A stretch of 54,961 nt of DNA. It comes from Candidatus Fraserbacteria bacterium. GTDB lineage: Bacteria; Bipolaricaulota; Bipolaricaulia; RBG-16-55-9; JAJCYT01. Numbering within the stretch: the first letter of the stretch is position 1; each line of letters starts with the position of its first letter. Both the position numbers and the translations under genes were made by a program. Of the stretch, positions 17,171 through 26,147 are shown piece after piece. The notes under the pieces are model-generated. The model was not told the DNA's origin. It was given only the letters and a program-made list of their open reading frames with translations, and did not search any database. The stretch is taken from positions 1-54,961 of the forward strand of contig JAJCYT010000027.1 in assembly GCA_029262795.1 (NCBI GenBank), read 5' to 3'.

Positions 17171-18991
17171 TTATGATGCAGTGCTAACTCCCAACAGCTC
17201 TTCTAATTTGTCCACGTAGCCTGCAAAGATTTCAAAAGTGGTTTCAACGGGAGTTGGTGTTGATAAATCAACTCCGCCAATTTTAAGCGCTTCCAACGGA
17301 TAAACAGAACTACCAGCACTTAAGAATTTTAGATAATTCTCAGCAGCTTCTGGCCCGCCTGTTAAAACGTTATTTGCTAATGCATGTGCGCCTGAAATCC
17401 CTGTTGCATATTGGAATACATAAAAGTTGGCATACAGGTGGGTGGCGAATTGCGCCCAGATAATGCCCACACGTTCGCGGTCAACCACAGCTTCGCTGCC
17501 ATACACTTCACTGAATAAGTCAGCCATCAGCTCAATCAAACTATCAGCAGTGAGTGCTTCACTGCGTTCGATGTGCTCGTGGATCTCAAGCTCGAAACGC
17601 GCAAGGGTTGGCATCGTCATAAAGTAGCGATGAAAGTTAGACATGGCTTCTTCAATGATTTGAATCTGAAGTTGAGGGTCTTGCTGCGTTTTTAATAAAT
17701 GATCACGCACCAAGGCTTGGTTGAAATTGGAAGCAACCTCAGCCACAAACATGGTGTAAGAAGAGTAGGTTTGTGGTTGATTTTGCCAACTTAAATAAGA
17801 ATGCATCGAGTGTCCTAACTCGTGTGCCAACGTGCTCATCCCCATTAAATCATTACTGTGACTCATCATAATGAATGGGTGTGTGCCTTTTACACCTGAA
17901 GAAAATGCACCCATACGTTTGTTCTTGTTCGGGTAAATATCTACCCAACGATCTTCATACACACCTTTTTTCATCGTATTGACATAATTCTCACCTAAGG
18001 GTTTCATCCCTTCACAAATCCAATCCATCGATTGATCAAAAGAAACCGGTGTAATTTCTTTAGTGAGAGGGGAGCGTGTGTCATACACATGTAATTCGTC
18101 ATAGCCTAATGCTTCTCGTCGGATACGCCAGTAGCGTTGCCATGTGGGTAGGTTTTTTTTGAAGGTATCTACCAAGTTATGAAAAACTTCTAAAGGAAGA
18201 TGGTTTGGTTTAAGTGCAGCTTCCAGTGAGGAGCTGTAATTTCTAGCCTTGGCATTGAACACATCACGCTTCACACCAGCAGAAAGGCAATTGGCCATTG
18301 TGTTTTTAAAGGCGAGATAGCCATCTGCATAGTTTTCCCATGCGGTTTTTCTTGTCTGACGATCCTCGCTGGAAATGAGCTTTCTGATATTGCCTTGTCC
18401 AATTTCAATTTTGTTTCCACCACTGTCTTGTGCGGGTTCAAACTTTAAATCTGCGTCAGACATAATGCCGTGGGTGGCATTGGCGGTGCGAAACACATCG
18501 GCTGTTTGACTCATTAGTGCCTCGACCTCGCCAGAGCGAATGTGAGGTCGTTGGTTTTCCAACTGCTCAAAGTACAGGCCACGATGAGCCAAGCGAGGTT
18601 CTTCACCCATCCATGTGTTGAGCTGATCAATACCAATAGCGAGCATTTCAGGGCGCATGAATGACAATGCGCTGAACACGTGGGCATATACACCACGCCC
18701 ACGATCATTTTTTGCCGCAGCCGATTGATCGCCTGTGTCTACGCTATAGAACATATTGGCATAAACAATAATCTTGCCTGCACTTTGAATCACTTCTTCT
18801 GCGGCATCAAAACAGTCAGCCAGTGTTGTGGCGCTGCTGCTGAGCTGGCCTTTAAAGTGATCGAACTTTGTTAGCTTTTCTTCAACATTTTTAATTTCTG
18901 CTTCCCAAACTTCATCGGAAGCGAAAATGCTGTAAGCGTCCCAAGTGTGTTCAGCGGCAATCTCAGTACGCAATGGCATTGTTTTGGTCAT
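17171..18991 (-). CDS. pepF: Oligoendopeptidase F (M3 family)
   Basis: Cytoplasmic zinc endopeptidase cutting short peptides. The 606 residues are family length. The zinc motif HELGHSMH lies at about 389-396, and the third ligand Glu is in FVAEVASNFN about 30 residues later. GISGAHALA near the C-terminus is a substrate-binding segment of PepF. No signal peptide. Single gene, followed by an inverted repeat GAAGGGG/CCCCTTC (about 17107-17129) without a T-run, then the ncRNA promoter. Confidence 0.95.
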   Translation of the reverse strand: MTKTMPLRTEIAAEHTWDAYSIFASDEVWEAEIKNVEEKLTKFDHFKGQLSSSATTLADCFDAAEEVIQSAGKIIVYANMFYSVDTGDQSAAAKNDRGRGVYAHVFSALSFMRPEMLAIGIDQLNTWMGEEPRLAHRGLYFEQLENQRPHIRSGEVEALMSQTADVFRTANATHGIMSDADLKFEPAQDSGGNKIEIGQGNIRKLISSEDRQTRKTAWENYADGYLAFKNTMANCLSAGVKRDVFNAKARNYSSSLEAALKPNHLPLEVFHNLVDTFKKNLPTWQRYWRIRREALGYDELHVYDTRSPLTKEITPVSFDQSMDWICEGMKPLGENYVNTMKKGVYEDRWVDIYPNKNKRMGAFSSGVKGTHPFIMMSHSNDLMGMSTLAHELGHSMHSYLSWQNQPQTYSSYTMFVAEVASNFNQALVRDHLLKTQQDPQLQIQIIEEAMSNFHRYFMTMPTLARFELEIHEHIERSEALTADSLIELMADLFSEVYGSEAVVDRERVGIIWAQFATHLYANFYVFQYATGISGAHALANNVLTGGPEAAENYLKFLSAGSSVYPLEALKIGGVDLSTPTPVETTFEIFAGYVDKLEELLGVSTAS

Positions 18992-19202
18992 GGGGTGAGC
19001 CTTTCTGTTTCATTTTGTTCAATGTAGAATGAATCTTTAATGTAGAGTTCCTTCAGGTTTAACAAAATGCCAAAACCTTCGCAACAATATGTGAATACAC
19101 CATCATTTGAGTCTGAGGTGTGATTCGATTTAGAATGATCGTCATTTTGAAAATTGCTTGATTATTAAACTTAGAAATTTTTGGAACTTTAAGGGAGGCG
19201 CA

Positions 19203-20528
19203 GTGCTGATTCAAAATGCACGTATTTGGACCAACGATGGCACATTGATTGATAGCGGCTATGTTCAAATTCAGGATGGGATCATTGAGGCAGTTGGTTC
19301 AATGACTGATCTCAATGTTTCTGATGAAAACATCTTCGATGCAAAAGGCCAGTTGTTGATGCCTGGCTTTGTCAATGCACACACGCATCTTTACAGTTAT
19401 CTCGCTCGTGGTATGGCCATTGATGGAATAGAACCTTACAGCTTTTACGATATCCTGGCTCAAATTTGGTGGCGTTTGGACAAAGCATTAGATGGGCCAA
19501 GTAATTATTACAGTGGTTTGGTGGGGGCTGCCGAAATGTTGAAAAGTGGTATCACCACTCTCATTGATCACCATGCCAGTCCCAACGCCATTTCAGGCAG
19601 TTTGAATCAACTCAAAAAAGCTGTGGTTGATGATGTTGGTTTGCGCGCCTGCCTTTGTTATGAAATCACAGATCGGGATGGGCTTGAGCAAGCTGATCAA
19701 GGCATTCAAGAAAATCTGGAATTTTTTGATCAAGTGGAAAATTCTGATGACGATCGCGTAGGCGCACTGATTGGTTTGCATGCTTCGTTCACTGTGTCGG
19801 ATCGAACCTTTGAAAAACTACTCAGTGACGTTGGTAGCCGCAACGTTGGTTACCACATTCACGTTGCTGAAGGGCAGGAAGATGGCGTGGATGCAAATAT
19901 CTCGCATAAAAAACGAACAGTTTTTCGTTTGAAAGATTTGGGCATTTTGAATGACAGATCTATTTTAGCGCACTGTATACATTTGAGTGAGCCTGAAAAA
20001 GATATCGTGGCCGAACACAACAGCATTGTTTCAAATCAACCTCAATCCAACATGAACAATGCGGTTGGCATGACCGATTTGGTGGGTTTGCTGAATCGTG
20101 ACATCCTGGTCGGGTTCGGTAATGATGGCTTTGGCTCTAATCTACTTGATGACTTAAAAGTTGCTTACTTGGTACAAAAACACACGTCTAATGATCCAAA
20201 AACATTTGACATGGGGCAAGCACACCAAATGTTCTTTGAAAACAATTATGCTGTTGCCAAGCGATTGCTCGGTGTGGATTTAGGCAAAGTCAAAGCAGGT
20301 TATCAGGGCGATCTCATATTGGTGAATTACGATCCCCCGACACCGCTTGTTGCCGACAGCATGATTGGGCATCTCATTTTTGGTATGTGTAGCCAAATTG
20401 ATGTGACGCATGCCTGGGTCAAAGGCGATATGGTATTGAAAGATCGAGAAGTTCAAGGGATTAATCTCAGTGAGAGCTATGAAAATGCGCGACAAGAAGC
20501 AGGAAAATTGTGGAGTCGAATTGAGTAA
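19203..20528 (+). CDS. ssnA: SsnA-like putative aminohydrolase
   Basis: Amidohydrolase-superfamily deaminase or hydrolase closest, from memory of the E. coli protein, to SsnA. Shared segments are LWWRLDKALD-type (WWRLDKALDGP here), YYSGL, TLIDHHASP, SNMNN and PTPLVADS near the end. Metal ligands: H60 and H62 in NAHTHL, HIHVAEG, AHCIHLSE, and Asp in GNDGFGS. The start is GTG at 19203, 4 nt after GGGAGG, giving 441 residues; the frame extends 15 codons further without a site. E. coli ssnA sits in a purine and selenium-linked cluster with an unproven substrate. The neighbouring binding protein may serve the same pathway. Confidence 0.88.
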   Translation: MLIQNARIWTNDGTLIDSGYVQIQDGIIEAVGSMTDLNVSDENIFDAKGQLLMPGFVNAHTHLYSYLARGMAIDGIEPYSFYDILAQIWWRLDKALDGPSNYYSGLVGAAEMLKSGITTLIDHHASPNAISGSLNQLKKAVVDDVGLRACLCYEITDRDGLEQADQGIQENLEFFDQVENSDDDRVGALIGLHASFTVSDRTFEKLLSDVGSRNVGYHIHVAEGQEDGVDANISHKKRTVFRLKDLGILNDRSILAHCIHLSEPEKDIVAEHNSIVSNQPQSNMNNAVGMTDLVGLLNRDILVGFGNDGFGSNLLDDLKVAYLVQKHTSNDPKTFDMGQAHQMFFENNYAVAKRLLGVDLGKVKAGYQGDLILVNYDPPTPLVADSMIGHLIFGMCSQIDVTHAWVKGDMVLKDREVQGINLSESYENARQEAGKLWSRIE

Positions 20529-20546
20529 ATAATCCACAAGTTATAA

Positions 20547-20602
20547 ACTGAATCATTGTGAAAAAGCTTTCAAATGCTTTTTCACAATGATTCAGTGCTT
20601 TT
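20547..20602 (+). terminator. Terminator of ssnA with 21-bp perfect stem
   Basis: Arms 20547-20567 and 20576-20596 are exactly complementary (ACTGAATCATTG ... ), with an 8-nt loop and GCTTTT after the stem. The stem is unusually long and AT-rich for a terminator. Confidence 0.75.
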
Positions 20603-20713
20603 GATAATGAGTTTCATGCATCTTGTAATGAATTTTCAGTTTCTTCATTAATTAAATACTGTGGATAATTCCAGAATATTGATAAAAATTTCCTCTAAAT
20701 TTAAAGTTTACAG

Positions 20714-20743
20714 TTGACGATTCACCAATATTAGTGCTAAACT
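20714..20743 (+). promoter_or_regulatory. Predicted promoter of the NMT1-like binding protein
   Basis: TTGACG, an 18-bp spacer and TAAACT. It predicts a leader of about 230 nt before the gene at 20978. Confidence 0.45.
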
Positions 20744-20847
20744 CTAGACAATTGATATGGAAAAGCGCTGTCTAAAGTGTAGGAGTATTTCTCTAATTTG
20801 GGTTTTAATTGGGTCCAGTTGAAATTGGATTGTGCCCATCTTTATGT

Positions 20848-20892
20848 AGAGTGAACTGTGTCTCACTCATTGTGATGCGTATGTTCCACTCT
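20848..20892 (+). promoter_or_regulatory. Leader hairpin upstream of binding-protein gene
   Basis: AGAGTGAAC pairs with GTTCCACTCT with a single bulge, about 85 nt before the start codon. I could not match it to a known riboswitch. The rest of 20603-20977 shows nothing else convincing. Confidence 0.35.
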
Positions 20893-20977
20893 GTATGATT
20901 TATGCCCAACTCACTGCAACAAGCCAGAGAATATCTTTATCTGCTTTTACAGCGTCAAAAACGAGGAGGGTCGCTTT

Positions 20978-22159
20978 ATGCGAACTATTAGAGTTGGTAT
21001 GTTGGTTGCTTTGTTGGCAGCCTTCGGTTTGTTTGCCGTTCACGGTGTGAGTCAGGGAGATCTGATTTCCATCACGTTTCAATCCAAGTGGTTCCCACAA
21101 TCACAGTTTGCTGGCTATTGGGTGGCTGGTGGTCACTTGCCAGATTCTGCTGCTTCTGAAAATGCACCTGAGGGTGCAAACGGTGCACCAAATTTCTATG
21201 CTGAAGAAGGTTTGGATGTTACCATTTTGGACGGCGGTTCTGTCAACCCATCACAAAACGTGGCAGCCGGTAATGCTGATTTCGGCACCGACTGGATGGC
21301 CAATATGTTGGTGCAGCGCGAAGCTGGCTTAGATGTGGTTCACATTGCTCAAGTGTTCCAGGTACCTGGATACTTGTTTGTTGCTTTGGCTGATTCCGGC
21401 ATCGAAAGTGTTTCAGACTTTGCAGGTGCCAACGTAGGTGTTTGGGGCTTTGGTAACGAATTTGTGGCCACCGCTTGTTTTGCCGCCAATGGCTTGACCA
21501 GCGATTTGGATGAGTCTGTAAGCAATCCAGACGTGGCAGCAACTGTCTACGCATTTGACCCAGCATTGGTGTTCCCAGACGCAGTGGATGTTGCCAGCGC
21601 CATGGTCTACAACGAATTGGACCAGATTGTTGGTTTGGGCTTCGCATTAGATCAGTTGAGCGTGATTTCTGCTGCAAGCAGCGGTTGCGGTTTGCTGGAA
21701 GATTTCATCTTCACCACGGCTGAATTGTTGGAATCCGACAATTGGAAAGGCACCGGTTTGAGCGGTCAGGAATTGGCTGAACGCTTTGTTCGCGCTTCCC
21801 TGAAAGGTTGGCAGTGGGCTATTGATAACCAGGCTGATGCCACTCAAGTGGTGTTGGATTTCTGTGGCGACACTTGCAATGGTTCTGGTTCCACACAATC
21901 TCCAGCCATCCACCAAACCTGGCAGATGGCTCGTGTGCTTGAACAGGTGCAGCCATCCTTGTTGACGGATGCTGCAATCTTGGATCTGTATGGTTTCTCT
22001 GAAACGCCAGCTGCCCGCACGTTGGGTTGTTTGAACAGCGATGAATACGATCAAACTGTGAGCTTGGTTGAGCAAGTTGGTTTAATTCAGCCGGGTACAG
22101 GCGATGCAGCAAACGTCGTAAATTCTGCTGTGTTGGATGGACTTGGTATTGAATGCTAA
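20978..22159 (+). CDS. ABC-transporter substrate-binding protein, NMT1/THI5-like
   Basis: Periplasmic solute-binding protein of 393 residues with a signal peptide (about 1-25, MLVALLAAFGLFAVHGVS). The domain begins ISITFQSKWFPQSQFAGYW and continues with YAEEGLDVTI, a strand pattern of the NMT1/THI5 group that binds pyrimidine, riboflavin-like or sulfonate ligands. It lacks a lipobox Cys, as expected for a Gram-negative periplasmic protein. Seven Cys in the C-terminal two thirds suggest disulfides. GGAGGG precedes the ATG. No permease or ATPase is encoded nearby, so it is an orphan. Adjacency to ssnA on the same strand hints at a nitrogen heterocycle ligand (inference). Confidence 0.88.
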   Translation: MRTIRVGMLVALLAAFGLFAVHGVSQGDLISITFQSKWFPQSQFAGYWVAGGHLPDSAASENAPEGANGAPNFYAEEGLDVTILDGGSVNPSQNVAAGNADFGTDWMANMLVQREAGLDVVHIAQVFQVPGYLFVALADSGIESVSDFAGANVGVWGFGNEFVATACFAANGLTSDLDESVSNPDVAATVYAFDPALVFPDAVDVASAMVYNELDQIVGLGFALDQLSVISAASSGCGLLEDFIFTTAELLESDNWKGTGLSGQELAERFVRASLKGWQWAIDNQADATQVVLDFCGDTCNGSGSTQSPAIHQTWQMARVLEQVQPSLLTDAAILDLYGFSETPAARTLGCLNSDEYDQTVSLVEQVGLIQPGTGDAANVVNSAVLDGLGIEC

Positions 22160-22188
22160 TCTGCTGAATTTAATATAGATCAATAAAG

Positions 22189-22222
22189 AAAAGCGGTGGA
22201 GTCATGACTCCACCGCTTTTTA
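22189..22222. terminator. Terminator between binding protein and amidase
   Basis: A perfect palindrome, AAGCGGTGGAGTC and its complement, flanked by AAAA before and TTTTT after. It can act for the plus-strand gene and, less well, in the other direction. Confidence 0.92.
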
Positions 22223-22261
22223 CTTTATACAGAAACTAAAACTGATTTGAAAAACTTCAAT

Positions 22262-22293
22262 CTCCCAACCCCTTAATCTAAAGGCGTCAAGAT
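22262..22293 (+). repeat. Degenerate copy of the palindromic repeat (copy E)
   Basis: CTCCCAACCCCTTAATCTAA then AAGGCGTCAAGATT matches the borders of copy A with several changes. Confidence 0.35.
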
Positions 22294-22350
22294 TCAACAT
22301 CGAAGTTAACTCTGATTCACAAAGTTTTTTTAATTAATGATTTGCCAATA

Positions 22351-22986
22351 TCAACGTTGATAAAAGTAATTGTTAATGCCTTGTAAAATAGCATCGGCGG
22401 CTCTTAGTTGATAGTTGAGTTGACTCAGAGAAATCTCTTCATCAGGATTGGTCAAAAAGCCAAGCTCGACCAAAGCCGAAGGCATTTCAGCATGGCGCAA
22501 ATAAAGGCGTTGGGATTTTACACCACGATCTTTATCTGGCTGCATGAATTGAATCATGGATGCCTGTAATGCGTTGGCTAAAGCCAAACTCTCTTCTCGT
22601 TTTTCACCTGCGATGCGTTCTGCAATCCAGGTTTCAATGCCTTCTGCACGGCTGTCGTTGTGGGCATTGGCATGAATGCTCACATACAAATCGGCATTGC
22701 GTTCGTTGGCAATGTCTGTTCGACCTGTGAGTTCAATGAAGTTGTCATCTGTGCGCGTCAGCAAGATTTCGATTTCGGGCATGGAAAAAGATCGCAAACG
22801 AACAATTTTGGCTACCTGAAGGACAATATTTTTTTCATAGCTGCCACGAAAGCCGACAGCGCCAGAGTCCTGTCCGCCATGACCGGCGTCAATAATCACC
22901 AGATAAGCCGCGCGAGCACCAGACAAATCAACCACAGGAATGGATAAAACCAAGATCACACACAACGTAAAAATCAAACGCTTCAT
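22351..22986 (-). CDS. N-acetylmuramoyl-L-alanine amidase (Amidase_3)
   Basis: Cleaves the bond between MurNAc and the stem peptide of murein. The 211 residues have a signal peptide (about 1-27, ending GARAA). Zinc ligands: H36 in IDAGHGGQDSGA, the Glu in GSYEKNIV, and the His in YVSIHANA. The catalytic Glu is in ALVELGFLTN. Only the catalytic domain is present, without AMIN or SPOR domains, as in CwlD-type or short AmiC-like enzymes. It probably acts in the periplasm in daughter-cell separation or wall turnover. Monocistronic. Confidence 0.94.
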   Translation of the reverse strand: MKRLIFTLCVILVLSIPVVDLSGARAAYLVIIDAGHGGQDSGAVGFRGSYEKNIVLQVAKIVRLRSFSMPEIEILLTRTDDNFIELTGRTDIANERNADLYVSIHANAHNDSRAEGIETWIAERIAGEKREESLALANALQASMIQFMQPDKDRGVKSQRLYLRHAEMPSALVELGFLTNPDEEISLSQLNYQLRAADAILQGINNYFYQR

Positions 22987-23396
22987 AACCCTCCAAAAGT
23001 AACTTCCACCTTATGATTCGATTGAACGCTCATAGTGTCACAAATGATCGTTTGCTGAACCATAATGGAGGTCACGGCAATGGCTGGTTGCATTGTCGTT
23101 TGTATTACACTCAGAAATTTGAATGGTTTCTGAAGTGAAGAATTTTTCCTCCCTTATAAATCACATTTTGTCTCTTTTTTGCCAGAGATTCAATCATATT
23201 CAAAAAGCGTTTTATATGTAAAAAATTAGAGACGGCCTCATCTAAATGGACAATTGTTTCATAGGGCTTTGGCCTGATAACTGATCTAATCTCTATCTTT
23301 GATAAACCCCAGAAAGGATGATCTGCTCGCACTTGACCGAGCTTGACCACAGCAGTATCTAAACGCTATTGAACCTGACTTTAATAAAGCTAAGCT
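22987..23396. other. Intergenic region without recognised gene
   Basis: 410 bp with no convincing ORF. Short minus-strand frames here lack ribosome sites and protein-like composition. Two TTGACC hexamers (23333 and 23343) could be -35 elements for the RNA candidate that follows. Confidence 0.5.
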
Positions 23397-23588
23397 GAAA
23401 AGTGATAGAGCAAGATTGAGAGAAGAGGAATATGCCGAGAGACTTTCTATGTGAGGGCGAATGCCCTACACGGCCCCAAACCGAACACGAACCAACCACG
23501 TGTTCCACATAGACACCATATAAGAACCCCTTACCTCTCACTCCTAACAGGGCGGACCAGCATGTGGCCGCCCTGTTCCTCACTTTTC
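23397..23588 (+). ncRNA. Candidate structured RNA, nested multi-stem architecture
   Basis: A 192-nt region closed by a perfect 9-bp stem (GAAAAGTGA 23397-23405 with 23580-23588). Inside are TGAGAG/CTCTCA (23417/23535) and an 8-bp stem TCTATGTG/CACATAGA (23446/23506). The 8-bp stem encloses two hairpins, GGGC/GCCC (23455) and GAACACG/CGTGTTC (23483). Then comes a 9-bp hairpin ACAGGGCGG/CCGCCCTGT (23547-23576). The strand is uncertain; plus is preferred because a weak U-rich tail follows. It does not match a family I know. It ends 176 bp before the Tat/kelch gene. Confidence 0.5.
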
Positions 23589-23764
23589 AACTAAAGATTA
23601 AAATTAACTTATCAAATTAGATCAATCATACCATGCCTTTGAAAATATTTAAGGAATGGAGAAGCGAATCTTTTAGCATCCCCTTTTGACTTCTAAGCAC
23701 CTTTGTGACAAATGGCTCGCATGGTGTACTATGAAAGATGACGCTATGCACAAGGGAGGCCACC

Positions 23765-24517
23765 ATGTCATTCTCACGGAGACGTTTTCTTGCAGGCGCC
23801 ATTGGCGCGGCAGGCATTGGCACATTGGCGATTGGGTATTCCACGTATAAATTATTTCAGTATGAGGCGTTTTCCTGGCAACCGTTGAATTCACGCAATC
23901 ACGGGCCGGCTGTACGGCTGAATCCCAGCATGGCTTACGATCATCAGACTGATCAGGTGTTGGTGTTTGGTGGTAGCGGCCAGGGCGGCTTTCTCAACGA
24001 TGCTTGGTCGTATGATTTCGAAACCAACTGGTGGACTGAACTCACCTCACAAGCTAAAGGGCCAGATGCACGGCGCAATGCAACAGCCCATTACGATGAA
24101 GATCAGGATTGTATGCATGTGGCAGGTGGAGAGAGTGATATTGTCTACCATGACCATTGGACATATGATCTCACCACGCAAACCTGGGTCAAGATTTCTG
24201 AAGTGACTGATATTAAAGCGCGCTATCAAGTGAGCATGGCTCATCATCCCCAACCTCGTGTGGACTATGCTGAAGCACAAGCTGTAAACGAACAACAAGT
24301 GTTGGTTTATGGAGGGAGTCAGCAGATGCAATTGCTCAACGATGTTTGGGTGTTTGACCAGCAATCGGAGCAATGGAGTGAACTTAACATAGCAGGTCAA
24401 CAGCCAGAAGCACGTGAGCGTCATCGTGCGGTGTGGGTACCAGGCCGAGGGTTGGTGGTATTTGGCGGTTTGGGACAACAGCCATTGAATGACTTGTGGT
24501 TGTTGAAAGCTGCTTGA
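23765..24517 (+). CDS. Tat-exported kelch-repeat protein
   Basis: The 250 residues begin with a twin-arginine signal (SRRRFLAGAIGAAGIGTLA). The body has about four kelch blades, each marked by VLVFGG, HVAGGE, VLVYGGS or VVFGG with a following aromatic pair such as NDAWSYD, DHWTYDL, NDVWVFD and NDLWLL. It is a partial or small beta-propeller, probably folded in the cytoplasm and exported as a scaffold or ligand-binding protein. AAGGGAGG precedes the ATG. First of four close plus-strand genes (gaps of 18, 14 and 14 bp), likely one operon of unknown function. Confidence 0.85.
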   Translation: MSFSRRRFLAGAIGAAGIGTLAIGYSTYKLFQYEAFSWQPLNSRNHGPAVRLNPSMAYDHQTDQVLVFGGSGQGGFLNDAWSYDFETNWWTELTSQAKGPDARRNATAHYDEDQDCMHVAGGESDIVYHDHWTYDLTTQTWVKISEVTDIKARYQVSMAHHPQPRVDYAEAQAVNEQQVLVYGGSQQMQLLNDVWVFDQQSEQWSELNIAGQQPEARERHRAVWVPGRGLVVFGGLGQQPLNDLWLLKAA

Positions 24518-24535
24518 TACACAAGGTGTTTTTGC

Positions 24536-24952
24536 ATGGATAATTTAACCATTATATTTGGTGTGGTTGGTGTCGTCTTGGTGGGCATGCTGGTGTTTTT
24601 AACCAGCCAGCAAGACCCATTGGCAGATCTGATTAATACACCGACGTTTGCCATTGCCAATCTGGAAGCGTTGAAAAATTACCCTGATACATCTATTGAT
24701 GAATCACAACATTTTGCTGTTCGTTTGCCTGACAACGATTTGATGGTGGTGTTGCGACCATTAGAGCGTTCAGAGGTGCGAGCCATTCAACAGCAGGATA
24801 TTGCACCACAACTGATTGACTGGCAATTGTTGTCTATAGCCATTGTGGTGCCAACAGTTGAAGAAATTGAAATGAGTGAGTTTCCTGTTGATCTGCTTGT
24901 ATTCCTCAAGCTCAAGCTGAACGAAATCAGTGGTTTTGAAATTTTCCCTTAA
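24536..24952 (+). CDS. Small membrane-anchored hypothetical protein
   Basis: 138 residues with one N-terminal hydrophobic segment (about 4-23, LTIIFGVVGVVLVGMLVFL), then an acidic soluble domain. No family recognised. AAGGTG precedes the ATG. It lies 18 bp after the kelch gene and 14 bp before the DUF3291-like gene, so it is probably co-transcribed. The single N-terminal anchor would place its domain on the periplasmic or cytoplasmic face; topology is not clear. Confidence 0.72.
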   Translation: MDNLTIIFGVVGVVLVGMLVFLTSQQDPLADLINTPTFAIANLEALKNYPDTSIDESQHFAVRLPDNDLMVVLRPLERSEVRAIQQQDIAPQLIDWQLLSIAIVVPTVEEIEMSEFPVDLLVFLKLKLNEISGFEIFP

Positions 24953-24966
24953 GGAGTTTTTTATTC

Positions 24967-25455
24967 ATGTCTCAGTTTCATCTGGCACAAATCAATATTG
25001 CTAGAGCGCTTGGCCCTATGGATAGCCCTGTGATGGCAGGGTTTGTGGCTCAGCTTGACGAAGTCAATGCATTGGCCGATGTCAGTCCAGGTTTTGTATG
25101 GCGGCTTCAAGGTGAAGGCAACGATGCCACCGACATCATGGCATTTGATGATCCACAAATTATCATGAACATGTCTGTGTGGGAAAGCATTGAGGATTTG
25201 CGCAATTACACCTATGGCATGATGCACAGCGCAGTGGCGCGTGATCGGCGCAATTGGTTTGAGCCGATGGATGGTCCACATTTGGCACTGTGGTGGGTGC
25301 CTGCAGGTCATATTCCTACGCCTGCCGAAGGTCGCCAGAAAATTGAATATTTGGTTGAACATGGTTCGACGCCAGATGTGTTTACATTCCTTGAGGCTTA
25401 TTCAGAAACGGGTGCGTACTTGGGGCCGAAGGTTCGAGAAGAGCAAACCTGTTAA
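24967..25455 (+). CDS. DUF3291-type protein
   Basis: 162 residues matching, from memory, the DUF3291 pattern: an N-terminal FHLAQINIARA, GFVWRL, NMSVWESIEDLRNYTY, and a LALWWVPAGHIPT segment. Members resemble dimeric alpha/beta barrel (monooxygenase-like) folds; their activity is not established. AAGGAG lies 10 nt before the ATG. Third gene of the kelch operon. Confidence 0.82.
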   Translation: MSQFHLAQINIARALGPMDSPVMAGFVAQLDEVNALADVSPGFVWRLQGEGNDATDIMAFDDPQIIMNMSVWESIEDLRNYTYGMMHSAVARDRRNWFEPMDGPHLALWWVPAGHIPTPAEGRQKIEYLVEHGSTPDVFTFLEAYSETGAYLGPKVREEQTC

Positions 25456-25469
25456 ACCCAGAATAATTT

Positions 25470-26147
25470 ATGTTGATATGGCAATTACTTGACAGTGCGC
25501 TGGTGCCGGGCGACGGCGCTGAATTGTGCCTGCACCAACGTGGCGATGAATTTTCCATCACAGTGGATGGCTACGAGTTGATGAACAGTCGCGTGCACCA
25601 TTCTGAAGAGGTGCTGGCCGAAATTACTTGTCAGAAAATAGCTGGCCATAAACAACCTCGTGTGCTGATTGGTGGCCTTGGCATGGGGTTTACCCTGGCC
25701 TCTGCATTGCAAAACCTTCCAAGCGATGCAGAAGTGGTGGTGGCCGAACTTGTGCCTGCGGTGGTGGTGTGGAACCGTCAATTGCTAGGCCAATTGGCTG
25801 GATTTCCTTTGTTGGATCGTCGAGTGACCGTCTGTGAAGGGGATGTGGCCTTGTTGCTTCGTGAGGAATATAAATCGTTTGATGCCATCATCTTGGACGT
25901 GGACAATGGGCCGGAAGGGTTGACGCAGGAAGACAACAACTGGCTTTATACTGTTTCAGGTTTGTCTGTTTCATATTCATCTTTAAAGCCAGGTGGCATA
26001 CTGTCTGTATGGTCTGCGTTTCGCAATGCGGTGTTTACCAGACGACTGAAGCGAGTAGGTTTTGCTGTGGAAGAAGTTCAGGCACGCGCAAGAAATTCCA
26101 AGAAGGGGGCAAAACACAATATTTGGCTTGCTAAAAGTAGAATTTAA
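25470..26147 (+). CDS. Spermidine-synthase-like methyltransferase-fold protein
   Basis: 225 residues with a Rossmann SAM-type core: VLIGGLGMGFTLASAL (glycine-rich loop, about 65-80), VVVAELVPAVV (acidic residue after strand 2), and DAIILDVDNGPEG (about 137-149). The overall layout resembles short SpeE-like proteins that lack the N-terminal domain. Whether it transfers aminopropyl or methyl groups cannot be told. Fourth gene of the kelch operon, 14 bp after the third; no clear ribosome site. Its TAA abuts the TAA of the convergent dehydratase with no base between. Confidence 0.82.
   Translation: MLIWQLLDSALVPGDGAELCLHQRGDEFSITVDGYELMNSRVHHSEEVLAEITCQKIAGHKQPRVLIGGLGMGFTLASALQNLPSDAEVVVAELVPAVVVWNRQLLGQLAGFPLLDRRVTVCEGDVALLLREEYKSFDAIILDVDNGPEGLTQEDNNWLYTVSGLSVSYSSLKPGGILSVWSAFRNAVFTRRLKRVGFAVEEVQARARNSKKGAKHNIWLAKSRI

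Noticed and set aside
20603..20977. TPP riboswitch before the NMT1/THI5-like gene
   Set aside because: The conserved CTGAGA and the P2/P4 segments are not found; only a simple hairpin is seen.
23111..23583. Two minus-strand ORFs of 79 and 74 codons between the amidase and the kelch gene
   Set aside because: No ribosome site, no protein-like composition, and the second is antisense to the structured RNA stems.
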